The notes under the pieces: model-generated
The model's database searches: none
Told to the model about the DNA's origin: nothing
The model's input: the letters and a program-made list of their open reading frames with translations, nothing else
Translations under genes and position numbers: made by a program
From: Actinomadura parmotrematis
GTDB lineage: Bacteria; Actinomycetota; Actinomycetes; Streptosporangiales; Streptosporangiaceae
Assembly: GCF_019458805.1 (NCBI RefSeq)
Contig: NZ_JAIBOA010000001.1
Coordinates: 248,001-312,000, forward strand
Reading direction: 5' to 3'
Length of the DNA stretch: 64,000 nt
Shown: in pieces, positions 33,006 through 40,994 of the stretch
How the letters are laid out: each line of letters begins with the position of its first letter
How positions within the stretch are numbered: position 1 is the first letter of the stretch

Positions 33006-33024
33006 TTAGGTATGCCTAACCTAA
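33006..33024 (-). promoter_or_regulatory. Iron box (IdeR/DmdR-type operator)
   Basis: Plus-strand TTAGGTATGCCTAACCTAA; on the minus strand it reads TTAGGTTAGGCATACCTAA, which matches 17 of 19 positions of the consensus TTAGGTTAGGCTAACCTAA. It is also a near-palindrome, as expected for a dimeric regulator. It lies 101-119 bases upstream of the antiporter start and just past the end of the neighbouring operon, so the antiporter is the only well-placed target. It is the only iron box I found in the window; the siderophore operon promoter presumably lies to the left. Confidence 0.85.
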
Positions 33025-33052
33025 CAAGGGTGGGGTGCCGGCGGCCCGCCCG

Positions 33053-33691
33053 TCAGGACGTCTCGCGGACCCAGGACGGCACCCCGGCGAGCCGCTTCCC
33101 GAGCCGCAGCAGGCGCCGCCGCAGGTCCGCCCAGACCAGCAGCGCCGCGGCCGCCGCCGTGAAGATCCCGGCGAGCAGCAGCGCGTACCCCGCGACGGCC
33201 GGGTAGCCGTACCGGTCGGCGTTCAGGAACGGGTAGGGGTACCAGCGCGTCCGCGCGCCGTGCGCCAGCACGTAGCCGAGGTAGCCGAGCGGCACCGCCA
33301 GCCACGCCAGCAGCGTCCGCCAGGGCGGCAGCCGCCGGACCGGGGTGAACAGCAGCCAGTCGAGCGGCAGGGCCACGGGCATGAGGCGGTGCTGCACCCA
33401 GCCCGGCCAGTTGGCGACCTCGCCGCCGAGCAGCAGCGCGTACACGACGCCGGTGATCGCCAGGTAGAGGGCGGCGGCGCCGCGCAGCCGGTCCAGGGCC
33501 GCGCCGCCGCGCCGTCCCGGCAGCGCGCCCGCGAGCAGCACCAGGCCGCCGAGGCAGTTGCTGAGGTTGGTCCAGTAGCTCCAGAAGTCCACCGCGTCGA
33601 GGCCCGGCCTGCGGAAGGCGTAGGCGACCGCGACCGTCCCGAGGGCGAGGAGGCCGCAGCCGGCCCGCCAGGCGGTGACGAGGCCCCGCAT
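33053..33691 (-). CDS. Pr6Pr-family membrane protein
   Basis: This 212-residue integral membrane protein has about six predicted helices. The layout resembles the Pr6Pr (FAR-17a/AIG1-like) family: WSYWTNLSNCLGG in an early helix, then GWVQHRLMPVALPLDWLLF in the middle. The biochemical role of the family in bacteria is not known. It starts 4 bases after the stop of the ABC-2 permease and so is the third gene of that operon. A basic, Arg-rich tail follows the last helix. Confidence 0.75.
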   Translation of the reverse strand: MRGLVTAWRAGCGLLALGTVAVAYAFRRPGLDAVDFWSYWTNLSNCLGGLVLLAGALPGRRGGAALDRLRGAAALYLAITGVVYALLLGGEVANWPGWVQHRLMPVALPLDWLLFTPVRRLPPWRTLLAWLAVPLGYLGYVLAHGARTRWYPYPFLNADRYGYPAVAGYALLLAGIFTAAAAALLVWADLRRRLLRLGKRLAGVPSWVRETS

Positions 33692-33695
33692 CCGC

Positions 33696-34529
33696 TCAGG
33701 CGTCCCGGGACTGGAAGACCGCCAGGGCGGCGGCGCAGACGACGGCGGTGTAGAGCGCGAACACCGCGAGGCCCTGCCAGGGCGGCAGCACCCCCGACTG
33801 CTCGACCGGCACCAGGATCGCGCTGCCGGCGTTCGACGGCAGGTACTTCGCGACCGTCTCGCCCCACTGCCCCGGCAGGAACCCGCCGACGATGCCGAGG
33901 ACGAACAGCACGATGAACACCACGACGACCGCGCCCGCGGTGTGCCGGACGATGACGCCGATGCCGAGCGCCATCAGCGCGATCAGCGCCAGGTAGACGC
34001 CGCCGCCCGCCACGGCGCGCAGCACGCCGGGGTCGCCGAGCGAGCCGCTGATGTCCTTGGTCGCCAGCACCGCCTGGCTGAGGAAGAACGACAGGAACGA
34101 CACGGCCTCCCCGACGACCAGCACCACCCCGCCGAGCACCAGCGCCTTGGCCGCCAGGTACACCGGACGGCGCGGGACGGCGGTGAGCGAGGTGCGCATC
34201 ATCCCGGTCGTGTACTCGGCGGTGACGACGAGCACCCCCAGCACCCCGAAGATCACCATGCCGAAGTAGAACGCGATCTGCATGGGCGAGGTCGGGGCGA
34301 CGTCGGCGCGGGCGTCGGGCGAGAGCTGGTCATAGGTGCTGGTGAACGCGAACGCCCACAGCACCGAGAAGCCGATGACGACGAGGGAGCCGGCGAGCAG
34401 CGTCCAGAACGTGGACGGCACCGTGATGATCTTCGTCCACTCCGAGCGGAGCACGTCGGCGAAGGACGCGCGCGGCCGCCCCGGATCCGGCTCGGCGGTG
34501 CCCGCGGTGGCGGTGGTCGCGGTGCTCAT
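33696..34529 (-). CDS. ABC-2 type transporter permease
   Basis: This 277-residue permease has an N-terminal cytoplasmic segment (SEWTKIITVPSTFWTLL, characteristic of actinobacterial ABC-2 permeases) followed by six predicted helices. The loop VTAEYTTGMMRTSLTAVPRR is typical of the family. Its ATG overlaps the stop of the upstream ATPase gene by 4 bases (ATGA), so the two form a two-component transporter. The substrate is unknown; relatives export drugs, lantibiotics or act in cell-envelope stress. Confidence 0.9.
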   Translation of the reverse strand: MSTATTATAGTAEPDPGRPRASFADVLRSEWTKIITVPSTFWTLLAGSLVVIGFSVLWAFAFTSTYDQLSPDARADVAPTSPMQIAFYFGMVIFGVLGVLVVTAEYTTGMMRTSLTAVPRRPVYLAAKALVLGGVVLVVGEAVSFLSFFLSQAVLATKDISGSLGDPGVLRAVAGGGVYLALIALMALGIGVIVRHTAGAVVVVFIVLFVLGIVGGFLPGQWGETVAKYLPSNAGSAILVPVEQSGVLPPWQGLAVFALYTAVVCAAALAVFQSRDA

Positions 34530-35554
34530 GCGCGGTGCCCTCCTCCGTGCAGGTCGTCCCCGATCGTCGGCGGGGGCGGTGGCGGCGCCTGCGGCAGGCC
34601 GCCGCCCGCCGCCGGTGGGCCGTCCCCGGAACCGGCGGCGGGCCGCGCCGGGCCGCCCGCGTGGTACTCGACGGTGTCGCCGGTGAGCTGCATGAACGCC
34701 TCCTCCAGCGACGGCTGCACGGGCGACAGCTCGTGCAGCCGGAACCCGTGGTCGGCGGCGACGTCGCCGATCTGGTCCGCGCTCGCGCCGTAGACGCGGA
34801 GCGCCTGGTCGGCCTCGACCTCCACCCGCCAGTCGCGGGCGGCGAGCAGCGGCCCGAGGTGCCCGGCCTGCGGGGTGCGCACCAGCACGTGGCTGGTGGC
34901 GTTGGCGTCGATGAAGTCGCGCATCCCGGTGTCGGCGAGGATCCGGCCGCGGCCGATGACGACGAGGTGGTCGGCGGTCAGTGCCATCTCCGACATGAGG
35001 TGGCTGGACACGAACACCGTGCGGCCCTCGGCGGCCAGGTTCCGCATCAGGTTGCGGATCCACAGGATGCCCTCGGGGTCCAGGCCGTTCACCGGCTCGT
35101 CGAACATCAGCACCGGCGGGTCGCCGAGCAGCGCGGCGGCGATGCCGAGGCGCTGGCCCATGCCGAGCGAGAACCCGCGCGAGGGCTTGCCCGCGACGCT
35201 CTCCAGCCCGACCAGGGCGAGGACCTCGTCCACCCGCCGCTCGGGGATGCCGTTGCTCTGCGCCAGGCAGCGCAGGTGGTTGCGGGCGCTCCGGCCCGGG
35301 TGGACGGCCTTGGCGTCCAGCAGCGCCCCGACCTCGCGGAGCGGCGCGCCGAGCTCGGGGTAGCGGCGCCCGCCGACGGTGACGTCGCCGGAGGTGGGCC
35401 GGTCCAGGCCGAGGATCATCCGCATCGTGGTCGACTTGCCGGCGCCGTTCGGGCCGAGGAAGCCGGTGACGTGGCCGGGCCGCACGGTGAAGTCGGCGTG
35501 GTCGACGGCGGTCCGGTGTCCGTACCTCTTGGTGAGCCCGCGCGCCTGGATCAT
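34526..35554 (-). CDS. ABC-2 type transporter ATPase
   Basis: This 342-residue protein has an ATPase of the DrrA/CcmA group at residues 1-225: Walker A GPNGAGKS, a signature of the form FSLGMGQR, Walker B VLMFDEPVNGLDP, H-loop SSHLMSEM. A C-terminal extension of about 115 residues includes LHELSPVQPSLEEAFMQLT, the usual DrrA-type tail, and then a Pro/Gly-rich end with a run of seven prolines. It drives the permease encoded next. No promoter was resolved in the 98 bases between it and the FKBP terminator. Confidence 0.92.
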   Translation of the reverse strand: MIQARGLTKRYGHRTAVDHADFTVRPGHVTGFLGPNGAGKSTTMRMILGLDRPTSGDVTVGGRRYPELGAPLREVGALLDAKAVHPGRSARNHLRCLAQSNGIPERRVDEVLALVGLESVAGKPSRGFSLGMGQRLGIAAALLGDPPVLMFDEPVNGLDPEGILWIRNLMRNLAAEGRTVFVSSHLMSEMALTADHLVVIGRGRILADTGMRDFIDANATSHVLVRTPQAGHLGPLLAARDWRVEVEADQALRVYGASADQIGDVAADHGFRLHELSPVQPSLEEAFMQLTGDTVEYHAGGPARPAAGSGDGPPAAGGGLPQAPPPPPPTIGDDLHGGGHRA

Positions 35555-35593
35555 GTACGACCGATACCGACGCGGCCGCCCGGGGAAACGGCC

Positions 35594-35636
35594 GGGCGGG
35601 CAAGCGGAGGGGATTTCGGCCTCCGTTTGCCCGCCC
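35594..35636 (-). terminator. Hairpin terminator after the FKBP gene
   Basis: Positions 35594-35610 pair with 35620-35636 over 17 bp with a single G-U pair and a 9-base loop. On the minus strand it follows the FKBP stop by 16 bases and precedes the ABC ATPase start by 40, so it should separate the two transcripts. The downstream sequence has only a short T-run. Confidence 0.75.
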
Positions 35637-35652
35637 TTGACGCGCGTGGACG

Positions 35653-36027
35653 CTAGCTCACGCCGAGCAGGTCCACCACGAAGATCAGCGTCTCGCCGGG
35701 CTTGATCGCCGGGCTCGGGCTGCGGTCGCCGTAGGCCAGGTGCGGCGGGATGACCAGCTTGCGGCGGCCGCCCACCTTCATGCCCTCCACGCCCATGTCC
35801 CAGCCCTTGATGACGCGGCCGGCGCCGAGCGGGAAGGCGAACGCCTCGCCGCGGTTCCAGGACGCGTCGAACTCCTCGCCGGTGGAGAAGGAGACCCCGA
35901 CGTAGTGCACCGAGACGGTGGAGCCCTTGGTGGCCTCCGCGCCGTCGCCGACGGTGAGGTCGGTGATGTCGAGGTAGGGGGACGGCTGGCCCTCGGGGAA
36001 GTCGATCTCAGGCCGTTCAAGCGCCAT
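35653..36027 (-). CDS. FKBP-type peptidyl-prolyl cis-trans isomerase
   Basis: This 124-residue single-domain FKBP has the actinobacterial N-terminal signature (PEIDFPEG...DLTVGDGAEA) and the core motifs VSVHYVGV, FDASWNRGEAFAFPLGAGRVIKGWD, and RRKLVIPPHLAYGDR, with FVVDLLGV at the end. It catalyses prolyl bond isomerisation during protein folding. ATG36027 has GGAGAA 7 bases upstream and gives the usual family length; an in-frame ATG at 36042 is also possible. The frame stays open upstream for 214 more codons through a kinase-like domain, so a longer fused protein is possible too (see the overlapping entry). Confidence 0.92.
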   Translation of the reverse strand: MALERPEIDFPEGQPSPYLDITDLTVGDGAEATKGSTVSVHYVGVSFSTGEEFDASWNRGEAFAFPLGAGRVIKGWDMGVEGMKVGGRRKLVIPPHLAYGDRSPSPAIKPGETLIFVVDLLGVS

Positions 36028-36669
36028 GCTGCGGTTCTCCATGCTGGTGTCGGCGGTTCGGACGGCGTCCAGCTTGGCACATCCCGCCGGGTCCCGAAGG
36101 GCGGTGCCGCCGGGAAGGGCGGTGCCGTCCAGCAGGACGTCGGCGCGGTCGCGGGTGCGGTCGGCGGCGAAGTGCGCGGCCTCGCGCCCGGCCCAGGCGT
36201 CCCACGCCGCCGCGTGGGCGGCGCCGTCGCGGGCGAGCGCGCGGGCGCGGCGGACGGCGCGCGGCGCGTCCACCCAGATCCGCAGCGCCGCCGGCGACCC
36301 CCGCCAGGCCGCGCCGACCCCCTCGACGACGAGCGCCGGCGCCGGCGGGACCTCCTCCGCCGGCCCGTGGGCGCCGCTCCGCCAGTCGTAGCGGCGCAGC
36401 CGGCCGGGCCGCCCGGCGGCGAGCGGGTCCAGGACGGCGGCGCGGAACGGCGCCCACCAGGCGAGCGGGTCGGCGTCCCACGGCACCGGGAAGTCGTCGG
36501 CGCCGACGAGCGGGGCGCCGCCGAGCGCGGCGGCGAGGCGCGCCGCGAGCGTCGACTTGCCCGCGCCGCTCGGCCCGTCCACCGCGACCAGCCGGACCGG
36601 CCCGACCGACGGCGGCCGGGCGAGGGCGCGGGCGGCGAGGGCGGGCCAGGTGGGGGAGGCGGCGGGCAC
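35653..36669 (-). CDS. Uridine-kinase-like P-loop domain in frame with the FKBP (338 residues)
   Basis: From GTG36669 the frame encodes a P-loop NTPase of the uridine kinase-like group: VAVDGPSGAGKST near residue 30, ADDFPVPWDADPLAWWAP, RRYDWRS, a Walker-B-like LVVEGVGA, and the lid-type AHFAADRTRDRADVLLDGT. In relatives the protein ends close to the last of these segments. Here there is no stop: the frame runs through GTALPGGTALRD, a short tandem duplication at the DNA level, and about 25 further residues into the FKBP. I checked every codon from 36031 to 36120 and saw no stop. Either the two are a real fusion, or the kinase reads through while FKBP is mainly made from its own start. The divergent CoA-transferase gene starts 42 bases upstream. 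Confidence 0.65.
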   Translation of the reverse strand: MPAASPTWPALAARALARPPSVGPVRLVAVDGPSGAGKSTLAARLAAALGGAPLVGADDFPVPWDADPLAWWAPFRAAVLDPLAAGRPGRLRRYDWRSGAHGPAEEVPPAPALVVEGVGAAWRGSPAALRIWVDAPRAVRRARALARDGAAHAAAWDAWAGREAAHFAADRTRDRADVLLDGTALPGGTALRDPAGCAKLDAVRTADTSMENRSMALERPEIDFPEGQPSPYLDITDLTVGDGAEATKGSTVSVHYVGVSFSTGEEFDASWNRGEAFAFPLGAGRVIKGWDMGVEGMKVGGRRKLVIPPHLAYGDRSPSPAIKPGETLIFVVDLLGVS

Positions 36670-36711
36670 CCCGGCATACTTCCAGCGGAACCGCCGGAAG
36701 GAGCCCCCGAC

Positions 36712-37872
36712 ATGCCCGGTCCGCTCGAAGGCGTGGTGGTGGTCGACCTCAGCCGGGTCGTCGCCGGGCCGCAGGCCACCATGGCGCTCGCCGACCTCGG
36801 CGCCCGCGTGATCAAGGTCGAGCGGCCCGGGACCGGCGACGAGACGCGCGGCTGGGGGCCGCCGTTCGTCGACGGCGTCAGCACCTACTACCTGTCGGTC
36901 AACCGCAACAAGGAGTCGATCGAGCTCGACCTGAAGGCGGACGCCGGCCGCGCGGTGCTGGAGCGGCTCGTCCGGCGCGCCGACGTGCTGGTGGAGAACT
37001 TCCGCACCGGCGTCATGGACCGCCTCGGGCTCGGCACCGCCCGGCTGCGCGAGCTGAACCCCCGCCTCGTCGTGCTGTCCATCACCGGGTTCGGGCACGA
37101 CGGCCCCGAGGGCGGCCGCCCCGGCTACGACGCCATCGTGCAGGCCGAGGCCGGGATCATGGCGGTGACCGGGCCGCCCGGGGCGCCGAGCAAGGTCGGG
37201 CTGTCCATCGCCGACATCCTGGCCGCCCACAACGGCGTCGCCGGCGTGCTCGCCGCCCTCTACGAGCGCGAGCGCACCGGCCGCGGCACCGTCGTGCGGA
37301 CGTCGCTGCTCGCCTCGGTCGTCGCCGCCCACATGTTCCAGGGCACCCGCTGGACCGTCGCCAAGGACGACCCCGAGCCCGTCGGCAACGACCACCCCTC
37401 GCTCGCCCCCTACGGCACGTTCGCCTGCGCCGACGGCGCCCTGCAGATCGGCGTCGCCAACCAGGACCTCTGGCGCCGCTTCGCCCCGCTCGTCGGCCTG
37501 GACCCGGGCGACCCCCGCTACGCCACGATCCCCGACCGGACGGAGCGCCGCGCCGAGCTCGCCGCCGACATCGAGCGGGCCCTCGCCGCCGGCACCCGCG
37601 CCGAGTGGCTCGCCCGGCTCGCGGAGGCGGGCGTGCCGGCCGGGACGATCCGGACGGTCGGCGAGGTGTACGAGTGGGCGCAGACCCGCTCGCAGGGCCT
37701 CGTCGTCGAGGTCGAGCACCCCGACCTCGGCCGCGTCGAGCTGCCCGGCCCGCCGCTCCGCTTCGACGGCGCGCCGCCGCGCGCCCACACCGCCCCGCCG
37801 CGCCTCGGCGAGCACGGGGACGCCATCATGGCCTGGCTGGACGAGCCGGACGAGCGGGACGGGGACCACTGA
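36712..37872 (+). CDS. CaiB/BaiF family CoA-transferase
   Basis: This 386-residue class III CoA-transferase has the family start PLEGVVVVDLSRVVAGPQATM, the ADLGARVIKVERPGTGDETR segment, and GYDAIVQAEAGIMAVTG, in which the Asp is the expected catalytic residue that forms the acyl anhydride with substrate. It moves CoA between carboxylic acids. GGAAGGAG lies 8 bases before the ATG. Its stop overlaps the ATG of an acyl-CoA synthetase (TGATG), so the pair probably acts on the same acid; the acid itself cannot be told. Confidence 0.92.
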   Translation: MPGPLEGVVVVDLSRVVAGPQATMALADLGARVIKVERPGTGDETRGWGPPFVDGVSTYYLSVNRNKESIELDLKADAGRAVLERLVRRADVLVENFRTGVMDRLGLGTARLRELNPRLVVLSITGFGHDGPEGGRPGYDAIVQAEAGIMAVTGPPGAPSKVGLSIADILAAHNGVAGVLAALYERERTGRGTVVRTSLLASVVAAHMFQGTRWTVAKDDPEPVGNDHPSLAPYGTFACADGALQIGVANQDLWRRFAPLVGLDPGDPRYATIPDRTERRAELAADIERALAAGTRAEWLARLAEAGVPAGTIRTVGEVYEWAQTRSQGLVVEVEHPDLGRVELPGPPLRFDGAPPRAHTAPPRLGEHGDAIMAWLDEPDERDGDH

Positions 37873-39266
37873 TGGAGCTGCTCGGAGGCACCGGCGCCGA
37901 CCTGCCGAACGCGGTGCGCGTCGGCGAGCGCGGCCTGTCGCGCGGCGAGCTGCTGCGCTGGGCGTCGGCGGTCGCCGCCGAGATCCAGGGCGCGCCCGCC
38001 GTCGCGGTGCACGCGACCGCCTCGCCGGAGACGATCGCCGCCGTTCTCGGCGGCCTGCTCGCCGGCGTGCCGGTGGTGCCGCTGCCGCCCGACTCCGGCC
38101 CCGCCGAGCGCGCCCACATCCTCGGCGACTCCGGCGCCCGCCTGGTGCTCGCCGCCCGCGGCGCGCACGAGCCCGCCGACGGCGAGCCGCCGCTCGTCCC
38201 GGTCGACGCGCTGCCCCGCGACGGCGCGCTCGCGCACGCCGAGCCGCCCGCGGACGCGACCGCGTTCGTCCTCTACACCTCGGGCACCACCGGCGCGCCG
38301 AAGGGCGTGCTCCTCTCGCGCGGCGCCGTCGCCGCCGGCCTCGACGCGCTCGCCGAGGCGTGGGCGTGGACGCCCGGCGACACCGTCGTGCACGGGCTGC
38401 CGCTGTTCCACGTGCACGGCCTCGTCCTCGGCGTCCTCGGCCCGCTGCGGGTCGGGTCGCCGCTGGTGCACACCGTCCGGCCGCGCCCCGAGGCGTACGC
38501 GGCGGCGGGCGGCTCGCTGTACTTCGGCGTCCCGACCGTCTGGTCGCGGGTCGCCGCCGAACCCGGGACCGCGCGGGCGCTCCGCTCGGCCCGGCTGCTG
38601 GTGTCGGGCAGCGCGCCGCTGCCCGTCCCGGTGTTCGAGCGCCTCGCCGAGCTCACCGGGCAGAGCCCGATCGAGCGCTACGGCATGACCGAGACGCTCA
38701 TCACCGTCAGCACCCGCGCCGGCGGCGAGCGCCGCGCCGGGCACGTCGGCCTCCCGCTGCCCGGCGTCCGCACCCGCCTCGCCGCCGAGGACGGGACGCC
38801 CGCCGCGCACGACGGCGAGACGCCCGGCGAGCTCCAGGTCCGGGCGCCGATGCTGTTCGACGGCTACCTGAACCGGCCCGAGGCGACCGCCCAGGCGTTC
38901 ACCCCCGACGGCTGGTTCCGCACCGGCGACATCGCCGTGATCGGCGCCGACGGCTGGCACCGCATCGTCGGCCGCGCCTCCACCGACCTCATCAAGAGCG
39001 GCGGCTACCGGATCGGCGCGGGCGAGGTCGAGAACGCGCTGCTCGCCCATCCCGCCGTCCGCGAGGCCGCCGTCATCGGCACCCCGCACGCCGACCTCGG
39101 CGAGCAGGTCACCGCCTACGTCGTCGCCGACGGCGCCACCGAGGCCCAGCTCATCGCCTTCGTCGCCGCCTCCCTGTCGGCGCACAAGCGCCCCCGCACC
39201 GTCCACCTGGTGGAATCGCTGCCGCGGAACGCGATGGGCAAGGTGGTGAAAACCCGGCTCGGTTAA
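37872..39266 (+). CDS. Acyl-CoA synthetase (ANL superfamily, MatB-like)
   Basis: This 464-residue AMP-forming ligase has FVLYTSGTTGAPKG (phosphate-binding loop), GLPLFHVHGLVLGVLG, ERYGMTETL, GWFRTGDIAVIGADGWHRIVGR and the C-terminal PRNAMGKVVK with the catalytic Lys. The HVHGL stretch and overall size fit the malonyl-CoA synthetase/short-acyl ligase group. It makes an acyl-CoA that the co-translated CoA-transferase could exchange. The last stop codon, TAA, is also part of the -10 hexamer of the next gene. Confidence 0.9.
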   Translation: MELLGGTGADLPNAVRVGERGLSRGELLRWASAVAAEIQGAPAVAVHATASPETIAAVLGGLLAGVPVVPLPPDSGPAERAHILGDSGARLVLAARGAHEPADGEPPLVPVDALPRDGALAHAEPPADATAFVLYTSGTTGAPKGVLLSRGAVAAGLDALAEAWAWTPGDTVVHGLPLFHVHGLVLGVLGPLRVGSPLVHTVRPRPEAYAAAGGSLYFGVPTVWSRVAAEPGTARALRSARLLVSGSAPLPVPVFERLAELTGQSPIERYGMTETLITVSTRAGGERRAGHVGLPLPGVRTRLAAEDGTPAAHDGETPGELQVRAPMLFDGYLNRPEATAQAFTPDGWFRTGDIAVIGADGWHRIVGRASTDLIKSGGYRIGAGEVENALLAHPAVREAAVIGTPHADLGEQVTAYVVADGATEAQLIAFVAASLSAHKRPRTVHLVESLPRNAMGKVVKTRLG

Positions 39267-39269
39267 GGT
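39264..39269 (+). promoter_or_regulatory. -10 hexamer TAAGGT of a leaderless gene
   Basis: TAAGGT ends six bases before GTG39276, so transcription should start at or next to the start codon. The hexamer overlaps the TAA stop of the acyl-CoA synthetase. No Shine-Dalgarno sequence precedes the GTG. Confidence 0.5.
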
Positions 39270-39275
39270 CGTCGC

Positions 39276-40538
39276 GTGGACGTTCACGCGTGCGGTCATG
39301 TGGCGCATGCCGGCGACATCCGGCTGTGCCGCCACCTGCTCGGCCCGAAGGGCGACGAGCAGGACCACCTGCGGCTGCTGCGCGGGCGCGGGCTGGAGTA
39401 CGACCTGTGCTGCCCGGCGTGCGACGAGGCCGGCGACCCGGTGCTGCTGGAGGCGTGCGAGGGCTGCGTCGACCGGGTCGACGGGGAGGGCGGCGCGCTC
39501 GTCGGCTGGCGCGGCGAGCCCGGCGTCCGCGAGCGGCCCGAGCCGGTGGCCGCCGGCCTCGTCCGCACCCCGCTGCCCGGCGCGCTCGGCGTCCCGGTGG
39601 ACGTCGCCCCGATCGCCGCCGCGCCCGGCTCGCAGTGGCTGCTCCTCACCGCCGCGGGCGAGATCGTGCGGTTCGACGCCGGCACCGGCGAGCAGCGCGT
39701 CGTCGGCACCGACCCCGTCCCCGCCGAGCCGGACCGCAAGCCGTGGGCCGGGCACGCGCTGCGCCGCGCCCTGCACGCCTCGGCCGACGGCGCGTTCGCC
39801 GCCGTCGTCAACGACCACGGGCGGCACGGCGCCGTCGTCGACCTCGCCACCAACGCCGTCACCCTCACCCTGGACGGCGGCGACCACCGCCCCGAGACGG
39901 TGCCGTTCTCGCTCGCGTTCGCCGAGCACGCGGGCCGCACCGTCGTGCTGCACCGCACCGCCTGGAACCGCCTGGACGCCGCCGACGCCGCGACCGGCGC
40001 GCCCCTCACCGACCGCGCGGGCGGCGGGCTCGACTACTTCCACGGCGCCCTGCACGTCTCCCCGGACGGCCGCCGCGTCGCCGACGACGGCTGGGTGTGG
40101 GCGCCGGTCGGCGTCGTCGCCGCCTGGGACCTGGAGCGCTGGCTGGACGGCCACCCCGGCGAGCCCGAGGACGGCGCCTCCCTGCGGCGCCTCTGCCGGC
40201 GCCACTACCTGTGGAACGTCCCGATGGCGTGGATCGCCGGCGACCTGCTCGCGGTGTGGGGGATCGGCGAGGACGAGATCGCCATGCTGGACGGCGTCCG
40301 GGTCTTCGACACCGTCACCGGCGACGAGGCGCTCGCCTTCCCCGGGCCGCGCGGCCGGCTGTTCGCCGACGACCGGCGGCTGTACGCGGCGGCGCCGGGC
40401 GGCCTGGAGGTCTGGGATCCCTACACCGGCGAGCGCACCGGGGCGGTGCCCGGCTTCGTCCCGTCCTGGCACCACCGCGGCGCCGGGGAGCTCGCCGCCG
40501 TCGTGGACGGCGAGCTCGTCCGCTGGCCCACCGGCTGA
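39276..40538 (+). CDS. Unknown protein: N-terminal Cys/His cluster plus WD-like repeats
   Basis: This 420-residue cytosolic protein matches no family I know. The first 70 residues hold a dense set of possible metal ligands: HACGHVAHAG, CRH, CCPACDE and CEGC, suggesting one or two zinc sites. The rest looks like a beta-propeller, with repeated short strands and phrases such as HVSPDGRRVADDGWVW, GVRVFDTVTGDEALAF, and GLEVWDPYTGERTGAVPG that resemble WD40-like blades. A role in protein-protein contact is a reasonable guess and no more. It appears to be a monocistronic, leaderless transcript, and it meets a convergent gene 21 bases after its stop. Confidence 0.8.
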   Translation: MDVHACGHVAHAGDIRLCRHLLGPKGDEQDHLRLLRGRGLEYDLCCPACDEAGDPVLLEACEGCVDRVDGEGGALVGWRGEPGVRERPEPVAAGLVRTPLPGALGVPVDVAPIAAAPGSQWLLLTAAGEIVRFDAGTGEQRVVGTDPVPAEPDRKPWAGHALRRALHASADGAFAAVVNDHGRHGAVVDLATNAVTLTLDGGDHRPETVPFSLAFAEHAGRTVVLHRTAWNRLDAADAATGAPLTDRAGGGLDYFHGALHVSPDGRRVADDGWVWAPVGVVAAWDLERWLDGHPGEPEDGASLRRLCRRHYLWNVPMAWIAGDLLAVWGIGEDEIAMLDGVRVFDTVTGDEALAFPGPRGRLFADDRRLYAAAPGGLEVWDPYTGERTGAVPGFVPSWHHRGAGELAAVVDGELVRWPTG

Positions 40539-40559
40539 CACGGCCCCGGCGGGGCGGCG

Positions 40560-40958
40560 TCAGAGCGGCAGGCGCAGGGTGGTGACCGGGCCCGCGCACG
40601 TCACCTGGACGCGGCCGCCGAGGCGGTGCGCCGGCGGCCGCTGGGCCGGCACGGCCCGCCCGGCCGGCGCCTGGAACCGGCAGACGAGCGCCGCGCGCCG
40701 CGGCCCCGTCCGCTGCGGCCACACCCGCACCGTCGCGCCCCGGCCGGCGGTGCCGAGCCCGGCCGCCACGTCCCCGGCGGCGATGACCAGCAGCGCGGCG
40801 CTGTTGCCGATGACGCCGTGCCGGGCGGCCTCCGCCGCGACGAAACCGCACACCAGGGCCGGGTCGCCCCGGTACTCCAGGACGGGCGTGCCGGGCGGCG
40901 GGCCGTCTCCCGTGCCGGGGTCAACGGTGGCGTCGGCACCTTCGGAGCGGGCGTGCAT
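40560..40958 (-). CDS. Degenerate HATPase-like (anti-sigma/RsbW-type) small protein
   Basis: This 132-residue protein has a middle part, [14 protein letters not shown]...[29 protein letters not shown], that follows the layout of the RsbW/SpoIIAB-like kinase fold: a helix, then the N-box helix, then the ATRVRVW-type strand. The N-box Asn and Glu that bind magnesium-ATP are not seen (AGDVAAG instead of the usual NEVATN form), so ATP binding is doubtful. AGGAAGGGA lies about 10 bases before the ATG. It could be an inactive relative of an anti-sigma factor domain. Confidence 0.55.
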   Translation of the reverse strand: MHARSEGADATVDPGTGDGPPPGTPVLEYRGDPALVCGFVAAEAARHGVIGNSAALLVIAAGDVAAGLGTAGRGATVRVWPQRTGPRRAALVCRFQAPAGRAVPAQRPPAHRLGGRVQVTCAGPVTTLRLPL

Positions 40959-40994
40959 CGTCGTCGCGGTCCCTTCCTCGTCGGTGAGCCGAGG

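Noticed and set aside
33012-33206. A 64-codon plus-strand frame starting inside the iron box
   Set aside because: No ribosome site, composition like a shadow of the Pr6Pr gene on the other strand, and no similarity to a known small protein.
35740-36711. In-frame extension upstream of the CoA-transferase
   Set aside because: It is antisense to the FKBP and kinase-like frames; the ATG at 36712 has a strong ribosome site and begins the family's conserved start.
40543-40555. GCCCC/GGGGC mini-hairpin between convergent genes
   Set aside because: A 5-bp stem in this base composition is expected by chance; not listed as a terminator.
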